Of a stretch of DNA of 11,983 bases, positions 6,173 through 11,983 are shown piece after piece. The position numbers were made by a program, and so were the translations under genes. The stretch covers positions 1-11,983 of the forward strand of contig CAZIWL010000135.1 in assembly GCA_964542755.1 (NCBI GenBank), read 5' to 3'. Positions within the stretch are counted from its first letter, which is position 1, and every line of letters begins with the position of its first letter. The DNA is from SKLM01 sp964542755. GTDB taxonomy: Bacteria; Chloroflexota; Anaerolineae; B4-G1. Under the pieces are notes generated by a model that was given only the letters and a program-made list of their open reading frames with translations, was not told where the DNA came from and did no database searches.

Positions 6173-7636
6173 TTATTTGTATAACAGCCTGCCTTCGATC
6201 TTTTTTGAAATATTCTGGTTATTTCTCAGGAACTCTTCCAGCACTTCCTGGGCAGAGGTGGTTATCACTTTATGCTTTCCGCTCTCCAGGAGCTCTTCAT
6301 TTGATATGCCCAAATAATCTCTTGAATTATTAAAATGATATCCTTGCAGGGCTACCGTATACAGCTTATTATCTTCCACGGGTTCGCCGCCTGCATATAT
6401 GCTCTCCAGGCTGGAAGTCTTATCATTATAAATTACCCTTAATGAGCCATTTACCTGATAGCACTCACCTTCGCCATCCCTATTATCCAGCCTCATTATA
6501 TGGGCAAATATCTGCTTTAGTCTTTTCCCTTTGACTGTATACCTGTTGAGGAAGTCATCATATGGAAAACAGGCTCTGAAATCCTTAAGCGTCACTACTG
6601 GTCCCATTTCCTTTACCCTGATGGAGCCGCTGCCAATAAGTGCGATATCTGACTGGGCTGATTCTGCAAATGCATCGGCCACTAAATTGCCCAGGGTGGT
6701 CTCTTCTTCCCTTAAGGGATGGGTAAGCTTTGTAGCCAGTTTGCAGATCATGGTACTGTACTTCCTGTCGACGGCATCCTTAAATGAATCTATATAATCC
6801 TGCAGCTTCCTGTCCGGTTCTGCCAGGCTGCTGTTTATGGGGATAAGCTCCCATTTATGCTCTACTATGCTGTTGGTATCATCATCCACCACAATATCGA
6901 ACCTTCCCACCTGGTCCGATCCAACTCCCGCCTGGGTTATGAGGATATCATTTACTTTTTTTGGCTCTTCCAAAACCGTATGGGAATGACCCCCTATGAT
7001 AAGGTCCACTCCCCACTCAGGCTTTAGCAGCTTTGCCAGCTCTATATCTGACTCGAAACCGATATGGGTCAGAAGGATGGTAAGGTCTATATCATCATTC
7101 TTATAGGCATTGGTGATCTTACCAACCTCATCACTTGCTTCCTCAAGGGATATGAAGCTACCGATGAGCTCGTCCTGCTTTATTGATGCCAGCACTTTGT
7201 CGGTTATAATGCCGGTAAACAGGATATCAAATCCAGCCTTTTCTTTGATGACATAAGGAAGCATCAGCCTTTTATTGTATTTCTTAACATAAAGGTTGGC
7301 ATTTACCAGGGGAAAATTGGCTATCTTTTCCAGGAACAGGAGGTGGGGCAGGCCGTAGTCCAGCTCATGGTTTCCCAGGGATACTACATCAGGAGCTAAG
7401 TAATTCATTATCTCTATGGTTGAAACCCCCTTATACTCCAGGTCTATAAGCGATCCCTGCACCATGTCTCCCGAGATTATATAAAGCACATTTTCCTCTT
7501 CCTGCCTTACCTTGTTTATATACCCGGAAAGGAGGGATAGCCCTCCGATGAGGTCGCCTTTACCATCTGCAACTTCTGCCAGGAAATCTCCGTGAATATC
7601 ATTTGAATGAAGGATGGTGAATTTTTTAGTTTTCAT
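6173..7636 (-). CDS. UshA-type metallophosphatase/5'-nucleotidase, no signal peptide
   Basis: This is a two-domain hydrolase of the 5'-nucleotidase/2',3'-cyclic phosphodiesterase family, 487 residues. The calcineurin-like N-terminal domain keeps all the metal motifs: SNDIHGD (D13, H15), SGDMV (D57), GNHELDYG (N89, H90), THIG (H191) and GGHSHT (H217, H219). The C-terminal domain (about 295-487) has TTLGNLVADAF (313-323), GSGSIR (335-340) and FPYDDFL (357-363). Most relatives are exported, but this one begins MKTKKFTILHSNDIHG with no signal sequence, so it should be cytoplasmic like Bacillus YunD. Its substrate is unknown. The ATG follows a strong GGGAGG site. It is divergent from the flavodoxin gene and lies 159 bases upstream of pspA on the same strand. 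I see no terminator between them. Confidence 0.9.
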   Translation of the reverse strand: MKTKKFTILHSNDIHGDFLAEVADGKGDLIGGLSLLSGYINKVRQEEENVLYIISGDMVQGSLIDLEYKGVSTIEIMNYLAPDVVSLGNHELDYGLPHLLFLEKIANFPLVNANLYVKKYNKRLMLPYVIKEKAGFDILFTGIITDKVLASIKQDELIGSFISLEEASDEVGKITNAYKNDDIDLTILLTHIGFESDIELAKLLKPEWGVDLIIGGHSHTVLEEPKKVNDILITQAGVGSDQVGRFDIVVDDDTNSIVEHKWELIPINSSLAEPDRKLQDYIDSFKDAVDRKYSTMICKLATKLTHPLREEETTLGNLVADAFAESAQSDIALIGSGSIRVKEMGPVVTLKDFRACFPYDDFLNRYTVKGKRLKQIFAHIMRLDNRDGEGECYQVNGSLRVIYNDKTSSLESIYAGGEPVEDNKLYTVALQGYHFNNSRDYLGISNEELLESGKHKVITTSAQEVLEEFLRNNQNISKKIEGRLLYK

Positions 7637-7646
7637 ATATGCCTCC

Positions 7647-7658
7647 CTGATCGATCAG
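7647..7658. promoter_or_regulatory. 12-base perfect palindrome upstream of the nucleotidase gene
   Basis: CTGATCGATCAG is a perfect palindrome located just upstream of the ribosome binding site of the nucleotidase gene, in the divergent promoter region. It could be an operator. It may also be chance, since it contains nested GATC sites. Confidence 0.3.
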
Positions 7659-7695
7659 TGATTGTGAGAGATTTAACAATTACAAAATTATTATA

Positions 7696-7735
7696 TGGTA
7701 TAATCCATATAATCCTTAATTTAGGATTTTACCAT
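7696..7735 (+). promoter_or_regulatory. extended -10 promoter inside an inverted repeat (flavodoxin operon)
   Basis: TGGTATAAT (7696-7704 region; -10 at 7699-7704) is an extended -10 element. TTAACA at 7673-7678 is a possible but widely spaced -35. ATGGTATAATCC (7696-7707) and GGATTTTACCAT (7724-7735) form an inverted repeat with 11 of 12 positions matched, overlapping the promoter and the probable start. A repressor site is a reasonable guess. A shorter RNA hairpin (AATCC 7711-7715 with GGATT 7724-7728) is also possible. Confidence 0.5.
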
Positions 7736-7752
7736 AATAGGGAGTTAAAAAA

Positions 7753-8181
7753 ATGAAAATAAATATCCTATATGAGTCAAAATTCGGCAATGGCAAAAAA
7801 ATGCTGGATGAGCTTTCCCAATTACTTAAAGACAAAAAGCAGGAAGTGGAGCTTTTCAAGTTCACGGAAACGGATCCCGGAGACCTGCCCCGGGCGGACC
7901 TTTATCTTTTCCATACGCCCACCAGGCAGTTTATGCTCCCCCTGGGTGTGCGTTCATTTGTAAAAAGATTTGTCCCTCCCGGGGAAAAGGCAAAGTATGC
8001 CCTGTCTACTACCTATATGGATCCCCGTACCATAGCCCTTAAAAAAGTTGATGCATACCTTCAGAAAAAGGGTATGGTAAAAGTGACTGAAGACCTGAAG
8101 ATAAAAGTCCTGGAGATAAAGGGCCCGCTGGAGGAATACGGGGACAAGATAGAGGATTTTGCAGAAAGGCTTATAAACTAA
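7753..8181 (+). CDS. flavodoxin-like protein, 142 residues
   Basis: The sequence has the flavodoxin fold pattern: strand KINILYE followed by the phosphate-binding loop ESKFGNGKKM (8-17), a helix, a strand (EVELFKF), and DLYLFHTPTRQFMLPLGVRSFVKRF, where the second FMN loop is expected (about 50-75). The usual T-x-T-G-x-T loop is S-K-F-G-N-G, as in many flavodoxin-domain proteins of anaerobes. It probably binds FMN and carries electrons or acts as a small reductase, but no partner is visible. It starts after GGGAG at a good distance. The next gene begins 15 bases after its stop, so the two form an operon. FMN supply by the nearby rib operon fits but proves nothing. Confidence 0.75.
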   Translation: MKINILYESKFGNGKKMLDELSQLLKDKKQEVELFKFTETDPGDLPRADLYLFHTPTRQFMLPLGVRSFVKRFVPPGEKAKYALSTTYMDPRTIALKKVDAYLQKKGMVKVTEDLKIKVLEIKGPLEEYGDKIEDFAERLIN

Positions 8182-8196
8182 TACAGGAGGAGATGC

Positions 8197-8715
8197 ATGG
8201 CAGAAGAACTGACCAAGGGACCGGATGAGATATACTGCCCGGAATGCGGCAGGACTATCCAAAGAGGGTCGACTGGATGTCCTTTATGCTATGCTGATTT
8301 CAGGAAGATGTTTTCCATACGGGAAATCCCGGGAAATCCCCCTTCTTCCCGAAACTATTATCAACCTACACCAACAGCTGCCAGGCGCGACCCGGTAAAA
8401 AACAAGGTAGCGGCTATAGTCCTGGCTGTCTTCTTTGGATACTGGGCATGGCTTTATACCTATGGAAAAAACAGCATGAAATTCTGGTCCATGATGGGAT
8501 TGTTTGCGGTTATCTTTGTGATAAATATCGCTTATTCCTGCTCCATGGTACAGGATGCGATGTCAGGAATGGCCTATAACGATAATTATTTCTCCGGAGG
8601 CTTTTTGGTCTTTATGGGAATAACCTACTTCATATACTTTGCAGCCTGGGTCTGGGCTGTAGTTGATAATGCCGCAAAGCCTGAAAGCTATTACCGTGAT
8701 TATCCCAATGGATAA
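8197..8715 (+). CDS. zinc-ribbon protein with three predicted TM segments
   Basis: The 172-residue product begins with a zinc ribbon made of C14-P-E-C17 and C28-P-L-C31. A Pro/Ser/Tyr-rich linker (about 44-66) follows, then hydrophobic segments at about 70-88, 98-116 and 134-157, and a short polar tail. The stretch FFGYWAWLYTYGKNSMKFW (79-97) is a recurring pattern in zinc-ribbon membrane proteins of uncharacterised function. The ribbon should face the cytoplasm. The ATG at 8197 has an AGGAGGAG site. A second ATG at 8193 is out of frame. It is cotranscribed with the flavodoxin-like gene. Function unknown. Confidence 0.8.
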   Translation: MAEELTKGPDEIYCPECGRTIQRGSTGCPLCYADFRKMFSIREIPGNPPSSRNYYQPTPTAARRDPVKNKVAAIVLAVFFGYWAWLYTYGKNSMKFWSMMGLFAVIFVINIAYSCSMVQDAMSGMAYNDNYFSGGFLVFMGITYFIYFAAWVWAVVDNAAKPESYYRDYPNG

Positions 8716-8727
8716 AATGCTATAAAA

Positions 8728-8767
8728 AAATTGGAAGTGGCTATGTCCCCATAATCACTTCCAATTT
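8728..8767. terminator. strong bidirectional terminator hairpin
   Basis: AAATTGGAAGTG (8728-8739) and CACTTCCAATTT (8756-8767) pair perfectly over 12 bases, with extra pairing (TATG/CATA) inside the loop. The A run at 8724-8730 becomes a U run on the minus strand, ending the corrinoid protein transcript. On the plus strand the hairpin is followed only by TTTAATAT, a weaker signal for the flavodoxin/zinc-ribbon operon. Confidence 0.8.
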
Positions 8768-8774
8768 AATATCC

Positions 8775-8797
8775 CTATTAAATAAAGCATTTAATAG
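8775..8797. repeat. second hairpin, perfect 9-base inverted repeat
   Basis: CTATTAAAT (8775-8783) pairs with ATTTAATAG (8789-8797) around AAAGC. It lies between the terminator and the 3' end of the corrinoid gene. It is all A/T except for the closing pair, so it is a weak helix. It may assist 3'-end protection of the corrinoid mRNA. Confidence 0.45.
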
Positions 8798-8819
8798 TTC
8801 TGGCAATTAAAAACCGCCA

Positions 8820-9449
8820 TTACATAAGCTCAGCAGCCAGGTCTACTGCAGAAGATGCATCAGCTGCATAACCAGCTGCACCTATTGAATCTGCATATTC
8901 CTGTGTCAGAGGAGCTCCGCCTACCATTACTTTCACACTCGCTGTGTCACTATCTGCCTTAAGGGCGTCAATGACTTCCTTCATGGCAGGCATTGTGGTT
9001 GTAAGAAGCGCGGAAAGACCAAGCACCTTAGCGCCTGATTTCTTTACTTCTTCTACAAATTTGTCTGCGGGGATGTCAACACCAACATCCACTACTGAGA
9101 ATCCTCCGCCCTCAAGCATCATGCACACGAGGTTCTTTCCGATGTCATGGAGGTCTCCCTGTACTGTACCGACTACCACGGTGCCCTTCATCTCAGCACC
9201 GCCTTCAGCCAGAAGCGGCTTGATGATGTCCATTGCGGCATGCATAGCTCTTGCAGCTATGAGTACCTCGGGAATGTACATCTCATTTGCCTTAAACTTA
9301 GTACCTACTACATTCATTCCCGGTACCAGGCCTTCGTTTAAGATCTCTGTTGCAGCCACTCCGTCTGCTACCAGCTTTTCTGCCAGCTCTTTTGATGCTG
9401 TATTATCGCCCTTTATGATAGCATCAGCTAGCTCCTGGTATTTTGCCAT
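8820..9449 (-). CDS. corrinoid (B12-binding) methyl-carrier protein, MtbC/MttC/MtgC type
   Basis: This 209-residue protein carries a methyl group on a bound corrinoid between a substrate-specific methyltransferase and a second one that acts on tetrahydrofolate or coenzyme M. The N-terminal helical B12-cap domain (about 1-85) contains EILNEGLVPGMNVVGTKF (35-52) and the EMYIPEVLIAARAM stretch (56-69). The Rossmann-like domain (87-209) has the base-off motif D99-L-H101-D-I-G104, the lower-ligand-tail residues GLSALLTTTM (144-153) and VGGAPLTQEYA (176-186). No methyltransferase, activase or MttB-like gene is next to it, so its substrate cannot be inferred. Ile codons are mostly ATC, unlike the ATA-rich neighbours, which fits high expression. 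The start has an AAGGAG site. Confidence 0.93.
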   Translation of the reverse strand: MAKYQELADAIIKGDNTASKELAEKLVADGVAATEILNEGLVPGMNVVGTKFKANEMYIPEVLIAARAMHAAMDIIKPLLAEGGAEMKGTVVVGTVQGDLHDIGKNLVCMMLEGGGFSVVDVGVDIPADKFVEEVKKSGAKVLGLSALLTTTMPAMKEVIDALKADSDTASVKVMVGGAPLTQEYADSIGAAGYAADASSAVDLAAELM

Positions 9450-9473
9450 ACTCTACTCCTTTCCTTGGCTCCA

Positions 9474-9521
9474 ATTATAAAACAGCCTTATACACAGATA
9501 AGGCTAGCTTTTATAATAGCA
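9474..9521 (-). promoter_or_regulatory. corrinoid gene promoter and 5' leader hairpin
   Basis: On the minus strand TGCTATTAT (9513-9521) is an extended -10, placing the start near 9506. The leader then begins with a perfect 8-base hairpin, AGCCTTAT (9484-9491) with ATAAGGCT (9498-9505). An outer repeat ATTATAAAA/TTTTATAAT (9474-9482/9509-9517) extends it at DNA level. On the RNA the hairpin is followed by GTTTTATAATT, so it could be an attenuator as well as a 5' stabilising stem-loop. Confidence 0.45.
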
Positions 9522-9601
9522 TGAAACCAGCAAAAATAAAGCAAAAGTTGATGCGGTTCTGCCTGCTATTTAACAGTTGTAAGGAATCTGGCGGTTTTTT
9601 A

Positions 9602-9630
9602 TTTACTCATTTTTTTTTATGTTGTATACT
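9602..9630 (+). promoter_or_regulatory. possible promoter of the UDG-like gene
   Basis: TTTACT (9602-9607) and TATACT (9625-9630) are separated by 17 bases, each a fair match to the sigma-A boxes. Start of transcription would be near 9637, about 26 bases before the ATG. The leader has no clear Shine-Dalgarno sequence. Confidence 0.4.
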
Positions 9631-9662
9631 TTTTTTGCAGACAACAAAACTAGAAATTTTTT

Positions 9663-10289
9663 ATGCCCATAAATGCTAAGGAAAGCATAGAAAAACTTAA
9701 TTCAGAGATCCTGTCTTGTCAGAAATGCAAGACTCTTGCGGAGCTTAGAAAGACCCCGGTCCCCGGTGTGGGCTCACCAAAAGCCAATATAATAATAGTA
9801 TCGGATTTCCCCCATAAGGATGGCGCTGAGAAAAAAGGTATTGCCTTTTCTGGAGACGGATCAGGCCAGTTCATCAGGGATATCCTGGACGAGGTCAAGC
9901 TCTCACTGGATAAAGACACCTATCTTACCTATCTGGTAAGATGTACTCCCAGAAAGAAAAAAGATGGAAAGGTCACGGAGGAGAAAAAGCCGACGGCTGC
10001 CAATATAAAGAACTGTATCTCCTATTTGGCCCAGGAAATATCCATCAGCACGCCTCATATAATAGTAGCGCTGGGCCTGGATGTCTCCAATACCCTGCTG
10101 CAGGACTTCTTTTCAATCGGGAAGAAGTTTAGCAAGATGGAAGATATCCATATGAGGGTATTTGAGAATCCGTCTTTTAAGCTGGTGCCTTTTTTCAGCC
10201 CGCATGATGTCAAGTATGAAAAGATTATACCGGAAGAAAAGTATATAGAGGATTTCAAGTCTCTGGCAAAACTTCTTAAAATGGTGTAA
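9663..10289 (+). CDS. family-4-like uracil-DNA glycosylase with altered motifs
   Basis: The 208-residue product resembles the Fe-S uracil-DNA glycosylases that excise uracil from DNA. It keeps four cysteines as likely [4Fe-4S] ligands (C19, C22, C94, C118), the PVPGVGSPKANIIIVSD strand leading to motif 1, an FSGDGSGQFIRDIL stretch (62-75), YLVRCTP (90-96) and PHIIVALG (131-138). Two key parts differ. Motif 1, usually GEAPG, is SDFPH (47-51). Motif 2, usually a HPS-type loop, is FFSPHD (177-182). The C94-C118 spacing is also longer because of a lysine-rich insert. It may be a divergent glycosylase or a catalytically altered relative. The ATG at 9663 lacks an obvious ribosome binding site. It is convergent with the 3D-domain gene. 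Confidence 0.8.
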   Translation: MPINAKESIEKLNSEILSCQKCKTLAELRKTPVPGVGSPKANIIIVSDFPHKDGAEKKGIAFSGDGSGQFIRDILDEVKLSLDKDTYLTYLVRCTPRKKKDGKVTEEKKPTAANIKNCISYLAQEISISTPHIIVALGLDVSNTLLQDFFSIGKKFSKMEDIHMRVFENPSFKLVPFFSPHDVKYEKIIPEEKYIEDFKSLAKLLKMV

Positions 10290-10313
10290 TTGTCCTGACA
10301 GGAACCTGGGAGC

Positions 10314-11345
10314 CTAGTCTTCCACAAGGTAGACTCTTATTTGCCTGCGCCCAAATTTAAAGCATTCTTCCAGGCTTTCAAAACAAAGGTCCACCCTGTA
10401 GTTTTTTATCCATCCTCCTGTGTCTGCAGCCAGGGCTTCTCCATATCCTGGTATATAGAGTTTGGTGCCCAGTGGTATTATCCGGGGGTCTACGGCAACT
10501 ATTCCTTTCCTGGCCCGTAGTCCGGTAGCAGTGATGCCATTGCCGTTTATATCATTTCCCCCTTTGCCGAATGCATAATATCCTGTAGCTGTCATCTCCC
10601 ACTCCCCGGCAAGTGTAAGCCCTGCCGGCTGTATGGCAGCTATCCTCTTCTTGATGGCAGCCAGTAGGTCCTGGACTTCTTTTTCCTCGCTTTCAAGGCG
10701 GGTAAGCAGTACCTTGTTCTCGGCAATATCGATTTCCAGCTTCTGTCTTTCCTCCTCAAGCCTGGCTTTGAGTATCTGGTTTTCCTGGATCTTTTCTTCA
10801 GATTTTCGGCTTATCCGGTCGAATTCTTCCTTTTCAAACCTGAGTTCCCGGATGAGCTCTGCTTCCTGCAGCATGATATTTTTGAAAAGGTAAAGATTAT
10901 TTACCACTTCATTTAGGTTCTTGGCACTTATTATGAACCTGGCTACATCATTATTTCCATATTTATATGAAAATATGGCCTTATCAGATAGGAGGGTTTT
11001 TTTTGCTTCCATACTCTCCAGGATCTCCTGCTTCTGGACTTCCAGCTCCTGCATTTGGATTTTAAGCATGTCCAGGTCTTTATTTATGGCAGAGATCTCA
11101 TTTTTCCTGGTCTCTACGATGGTCTCTGAAGCTACTATATCTTCCAGCAGGGCTTCCTGCTCAGAATCCAGCCTGGCTATGGCATTGCCAAGTTCCTTTA
11201 AGGTAATGGCGTGGAGCTCTCCCGGGGATCCTAAAAGGACCAGGGCTGTCAGGAGCGCTGCCAGGACTCCCAGCAAGATCCTCCTTACCGGGAGTATATT
11301 ATTTCCGGGGAACACCCCTGAACTATTTGTTTTTTGATAATGCAT
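10314..11345 (-). CDS. secreted coiled-coil protein with C-terminal 3D cell-wall domain
   Basis: The 343-residue protein has a signal peptide (basic R21-R22, hydrophobic 23-40, likely cleavage after LHA46). A long coiled coil follows (about 47-238), resembling the CwlO/PcsB N-terminal region, including FSYKYGNNDVARFIISAKNL (125-144). The 3D domain (about 250-343) carries its three Asp residues at D286 (VAVDPRIIPLGT), D308 (AADTGG) and D319 (RVDL). This domain is related to MltA-type lytic transglycosylases and is found in Gram-positive wall enzymes, so a peptidoglycan-remodelling role is likely. The ATG at 11345 has no clear ribosome binding site. An AAGGAGG (11280-11286, minus) precedes an in-frame TTG (11274-11276), but the spacing is too short and that start would drop the basic n-region, so I keep the ATG. 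Confidence 0.88.
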   Translation of the reverse strand: MHYQKTNSSGVFPGNNILPVRRILLGVLAALLTALVLLGSPGELHAITLKELGNAIARLDSEQEALLEDIVASETIVETRKNEISAINKDLDMLKIQMQELEVQKQEILESMEAKKTLLSDKAIFSYKYGNNDVARFIISAKNLNEVVNNLYLFKNIMLQEAELIRELRFEKEEFDRISRKSEEKIQENQILKARLEEERQKLEIDIAENKVLLTRLESEEKEVQDLLAAIKKRIAAIQPAGLTLAGEWEMTATGYYAFGKGGNDINGNGITATGLRARKGIVAVDPRIIPLGTKLYIPGYGEALAADTGGWIKNYRVDLCFESLEECFKFGRRQIRVYLVED

Positions 11346-11490
11346 CGGTACCGTTAAATTAAACCGTGTCCATAAATATTAATTTGGATTTCTTGTATTT
11401 ATGTAGTATTTTATCTTTTCTTATTCTAGAATTTTAGTATATTTGGATTAATTTTTATAGGAATATTATTTTTACCCGGAACAGGGCTTT

Positions 11491-11983
11491 ATGAAAATAC
11501 TTGTAGTCAGCGATAAGATAATAGATATAATCTATACTCCATCCATAGAGGAACGGATGGCTGATATAGATCTTGTAATATCTTGCGGTGACCTCCCCAA
11601 TAGCTACCTGGAGTTTATAGTAACCATACTGAATAAGCCCCTGTATTATGTCTTCGGCAATCATCACCGGAGTACTGTATATACGGAAAAGGGCAAAAAG
11701 ACCGGAGGCCCTGAGGGCTGCATCAATATCGATAACCGGATAGTAGAGCATAAAGGTGTCCTTATTGCCGGCTTTGAAGGCTCTATGAGATACAGGCCCG
11801 GAAAATACCAGTACTCGGATTTCGAGATGTGCATGAAGATAAACCGGTTAAAGCCCAGGCTGTATGCTAATAAACTGTTTAAGAAGAAATATGTGGACAT
11901 CCTGGTTACCCATGCACCTCCCCTGGGAATACATGATGAAGATGACCTCTGCCACCGGGGATTTAAGTGCTTTAACAGCTTTA
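11491..11983 (+). CDS. metallophosphoesterase, 3' end beyond the window
   Basis: The first 164 codons are present with no stop. Calcineurin-like phosphoesterase motifs are recognisable in order: KILVVSDK (2-9), SCGDL (31-35), FGNHH (55-59), VTHAPPLGIHDEDD (139-152) and HRG (155-157). Two motifs deviate: the first Asp-x-His is D8-K-I, and GNH(D/E) is GNHH. The PEGC stretch (74-77), before the NIDNRIVEHKGVLIAGFEGS region, matches cytoplasmic phosphoesterases of this shape. Substrate unknown. The ATG has a weak site (ACAGGG). It is divergent from the 3D-domain gene across 145 AT-rich bases in which I find no confident promoter, only a TTCTAGAA palindrome. Confidence 0.8.
   Translation, partial: MKILVVSDKIIDIIYTPSIEERMADIDLVISCGDLPNSYLEFIVTILNKPLYYVFGNHHRSTVYTEKGKKTGGPEGCINIDNRIVEHKGVLIAGFEGSMRYRPGKYQYSDFEMCMKINRLKPRLYANKLFKKKYVDILVTHAPPLGIHDEDDLCHRGFKCFNSF

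Noticed and set aside
8944..9480. Plus-strand reading frame opposite the corrinoid protein gene
   Set aside because: The Ser/Thr/Ala-rich product is an antisense shadow; the minus-strand protein has clear B12-binding motifs.
9449..9540. Cobalamin riboswitch in front of the corrinoid gene
   Set aside because: The leader is only about 60 bases and lacks the B12-box; only a simple hairpin is present.
11274..11286. AAGGAGG followed by TTG as an alternative start of the 3D-domain protein
   Set aside because: The AGG-AGG comes from the two Arg codons of the signal peptide, the gap to TTG is only three bases, and this start would remove the positive n-region.
10633..11337. Plus-strand frames opposite the coiled-coil gene
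   Set aside because: Ser/Leu-rich products are the typical complement of a Glu/Lys-rich coiled coil.
1..11983. CRISPR array, insertion sequence, prophage or toxin-antitoxin pair
   Set aside because: No regularly spaced repeats, transposase or integrase motifs, terminal repeats or paired small ORFs were found.

Overview
The window reads as ordinary chromosomal DNA from an anaerobic bacterium with a Gram-positive type of gene organisation. The evidence is an FMN riboswitch in front of a ribD-ribE-ribBA-ribH operon, strong AGGAGG-type ribosome binding sites, sigma-A-like promoters, a secreted coiled-coil protein with a C-terminal 3D cell-wall domain, and a corrinoid protein of the kind used by methylotrophic or acetogenic anaerobes. 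Codons lean towards ATA (Ile), AGG (Arg) and CTG (Leu). I cannot assign a genus. I see no insertion sequence, prophage or CRISPR array.

Layout. Positions 1-60 (minus) hold the first codons of a Cys-rich gene that leaves the window. Positions 151-412 carry a promoter, an FMN aptamer and a terminator/antiterminator switch that control ribD, ribE, ribBA and ribH (434-3967, plus). These four genes encode the full set of riboflavin pathway enzyme domains from GTP and ribulose 5-phosphate, except the phosphatase. The DHBP-synthase loop of RibBA, however, is strikingly degenerate. A small lipoprotein gene (minus) follows, then an AT-only tract, then a tRNA-Tyr-like element with a short variable loop and an irregular acceptor stem (about 4312-4394). 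A bidirectional terminator follows it, and then two short repeats of pieces of the same tRNA-like element.

Positions 4539-6013 (minus) are a two-gene operon: pspA (membrane stress, ESCRT-III-like) followed by a two-TM GIDE-domain membrane protein. Upstream on the same strand (6173-7636) is a UshA-type metallophosphatase/5'-nucleotidase without a signal peptide. It is divergent from a flavodoxin-like gene plus a zinc-ribbon membrane protein gene (7753-8715, plus). A double hairpin separates these from a convergent stand-alone corrinoid protein (8820-9449, minus), whose leader contains a strong hairpin.

The right end has a divergent family-4-like uracil-DNA glycosylase (9663-10289, plus) and, convergent with it, the coiled-coil/3D-domain protein (10314-11345, minus). 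Last is the start of a metallophosphoesterase (11491 to the window end, plus) with altered metal-binding motifs.

Themes: flavin supply (rib operon, flavodoxin) and envelope maintenance (PspA/GIDE, 3D protein, lipoprotein). The most unusual points are the tRNA-like element with its scrambled partial repeats, the atypical RibBA active-site loop, and the atypical UDG and metallophosphoesterase motifs. No complete new system is obvious from the sequence alone.
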